NCBI GenBank assembly: GCA_937121005.1
Contig: CAKZKB010000626.1
Coordinates: forward strand, 1 to 6,419
DNA from: an uncultured cyanobacterium
GTDB lineage: Bacteria > Cyanobacteriota > Cyanobacteriia > Cyanobacteriales > Geitlerinemataceae
Reading direction: 5' to 3'
DNA: 6,419 bases
The position numbers were made by a program, and so were the translations under genes. Positions 6,004 to 6,419 of this stretch are shown here, piece after piece. Each line of letters starts with the position of its first letter. The first letter of the stretch is position 1. The notes below the pieces were generated by a model. That model ran no database searches. It saw only the letters and a list, made by a program, of their open reading frames with translations, and was not told where the DNA came from.

Positions 6004-6087
6004 CAAAAGTCCGGTCGTCCAAACTAGAGCTTTGACAGAGGGAAATCAATGTCGAAAGAGTCGCGGGGCCATGCCCTGCGGCTTTTT
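5960..6087 (+). ncRNA. Predicted antisense RNA to the replication-gene leader (about 128 nt)
   Basis: A promoter-like site (5925-5953), a strong stem-loop with an 8-nt loop (5957-6003) and a hairpin followed by TTTTT (6060-6087) lie in that order on the plus strand, within the leader region of the minus-strand replication gene. Together they predict a short structured RNA fully complementary to that leader. No open frame of useful length occupies it on the plus strand. Such countertranscribed RNAs set plasmid copy number by blocking initiator synthesis, and I recall an antisense RNA controlling the CyRepA1-type gene of Synechocystis pSYSA. The exact 5' end is uncertain: a start at 5960 would remove the outermost three pairs of the first stem. 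No expression evidence is available. Confidence 0.5.
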
Positions 6088-6090
6088 CAA
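6046..6090 (-). CDS. Possible 14-codon leader peptide upstream of the replication gene
   Basis: On the minus strand AAGGAG (6098-6103) lies seven bases before a TTG codon (6088-6090). That codon opens a 14-codon frame (MKKPQGMAPRLFRH if TTG is read as Met) ending at TGA 6046-6048. It ends 222 bp before the replication gene and is fully contained in the region covered by the antisense RNA. Leader peptides in this position couple translation to the initiator gene in IncFII- and IncB-type plasmids. Here half of the codons fall within the terminator-like hairpin 6060-6082, so the frame may be a by-product of that structure. The ribosome binding site is the best evidence for it; the non-ATG start and small size weigh against it. 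Confidence 0.3.
   Translation of the reverse strand: MKKPQGMAPRLFRH
6060..6087 (+). terminator. Intrinsic terminator of the antisense RNA
   Basis: GTCGCGGGGC (6060-6069), loop CAT and GCCCTGCGGC (6073-6082) form a 10-bp stem with two G-T wobbles, followed at once by TTTTT (6083-6087). The T-run is on the plus strand only, so it would stop plus-strand transcription and not the replication mRNA. Confidence 0.65.
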
Positions 6091-6105
6091 TTTGTCTCTC
6101 CTTCG

Positions 6106-6135
6106 ATAATACCGCAATCGAGCCGCCTTTGCCAG
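6106..6135 (-). promoter_or_regulatory. Candidate promoter toward the replication gene
   Basis: On the minus strand CTGGCA (6130-6135, four of six to -35), an 18-bp spacer and TATTAT (6106-6111, five of six to -10) are present. The start would be near 6099, within the AAGGAG of the possible leader peptide. If this is the real promoter, that peptide would lack its ribosome binding site. A HIP1 octamer (6135-6142) overlaps the -35 end. Confidence 0.3.
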
Positions 6136-6274
6136 CGATCGCGGTACAGAAAATCCCTATTCGAGAAGTTTTAGAAGGGGTACATCAAATTGGCACAACG
6201 AGCGATGTGGCGTAGGAGATACCGAGGTTTGTCACAAAAGCGCACTCGATACCGTCAATTCTCGTTCCGTTTCG

Positions 6275-6396
6275 CTAGTCAGTCTTAGGCGCTCGGTAGG
6301 CAAACTTGTCGAGTTCGAGGGCAATCTCGATGGAATCGCTAATAGATGAGCGTCGTTAAGTTCGTTGGTGGCGAGGGAGAGGGCAATCGAGTATTC
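6275..6396 (-). pseudogene. Frameshifted remnant of an unidentified gene
   Basis: Two neighbouring minus-strand frames each give protein-like sequence. From 6396 one reads EYSIALSLATNELNDAHLL. The adjacent frame then continues as ISDSIEIALELDKFAYRAP and ends at TAG 6275-6277. A single -1 shift near 6335-6340 would join them into one roughly 40-residue helical segment with codon use like the replication gene. A stop (6397-6399) precedes the first part and no start is visible. I read it as a decayed gene end; the family is unknown. A sequencing error or a programmed frameshift cannot be excluded. Confidence 0.3.
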
Positions 6397-6419
6397 CTAA
6401 CATCGCAAACGGGCGATCG

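Noticed and set aside
5298..6027. Several long frames on both strands opposite or within the start of the replication gene
   Set aside because: They are shadows caused by GC-rich codons. The replication protein has clear motifs in the other frame, and these frames have none.
6160..6171. AAAATCCCTATT resembling the first half of a CRISPR repeat
   Set aside because: The second arm and the GATTGAAAC end are missing, so only a chance half-match remains.

Overview
This window looks like part of a cyanobacterial plasmid, or a plasmid-derived island. The HIP1 octamer GCGATCGC occurs at least seven times in 6.4 kb (for example 1254-1261, 1399-1406, 6135-6142), which is a cyanobacterial signature. 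The one long gene (2605-5823, minus) encodes a 1072-residue replication protein that I place in the CyRepA1 family: an N-terminal Toprim/DUF3854-like primase region followed by a P-loop helicase.

Layout. Positions 3-113 may hold the 3' end of a plus-strand gene running in from the left. A hypothetical gene with a very basic N-terminus lies at 200-904 (minus), with a good ribosome binding site and a plausible promoter. Next comes about 600 bp without a convincing gene (905-1510). It holds five copies of the heptamer TGTACTG, a perfect 14-bp inverted repeat, one copy of an 83-bp repeat, and a single CRISPR-repeat-like unit. That unit ends 10 nt before a small helix-turn-helix gene (1511-1855, plus). 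A convergent hypothetical gene follows (1895-2263, minus), then about 340 bp with the second copy of the 83-bp repeat, then the 3' end of the replication gene. The two 83-bp copies are direct repeats bracketing a 1.26-kb segment that holds the helix-turn-helix gene and the 122-residue gene.

The most interesting region is upstream of the replication gene (5824-6111). The plus strand has a promoter-like site (5925-5953), a 47-nt imperfect hairpin with an 8-nt loop (5957-6003), and a hairpin plus T-run that looks like an intrinsic terminator (6060-6087). Together these predict a roughly 128-nt RNA antisense to the leader of the replication mRNA. The sense leader has a possible 14-codon leader peptide (6046-6090), another hairpin (5902-5936), and a CCCCCTA segment perfectly complementary to the TAGGGGG that should be the ribosome binding site of the replication gene. 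This is the logic of antisense-RNA copy-number control. It fits what I recall of Synechocystis plasmid pSYSA, where a CyRepA1-type gene is controlled by an antisense RNA.

The right end (6112-6419) has no intact gene, but it contains a probable frameshifted gene remnant (6275-6396, minus). Only the replication protein is assigned by family; the functions of the small genes are unknown apart from the predicted DNA-binding fold.
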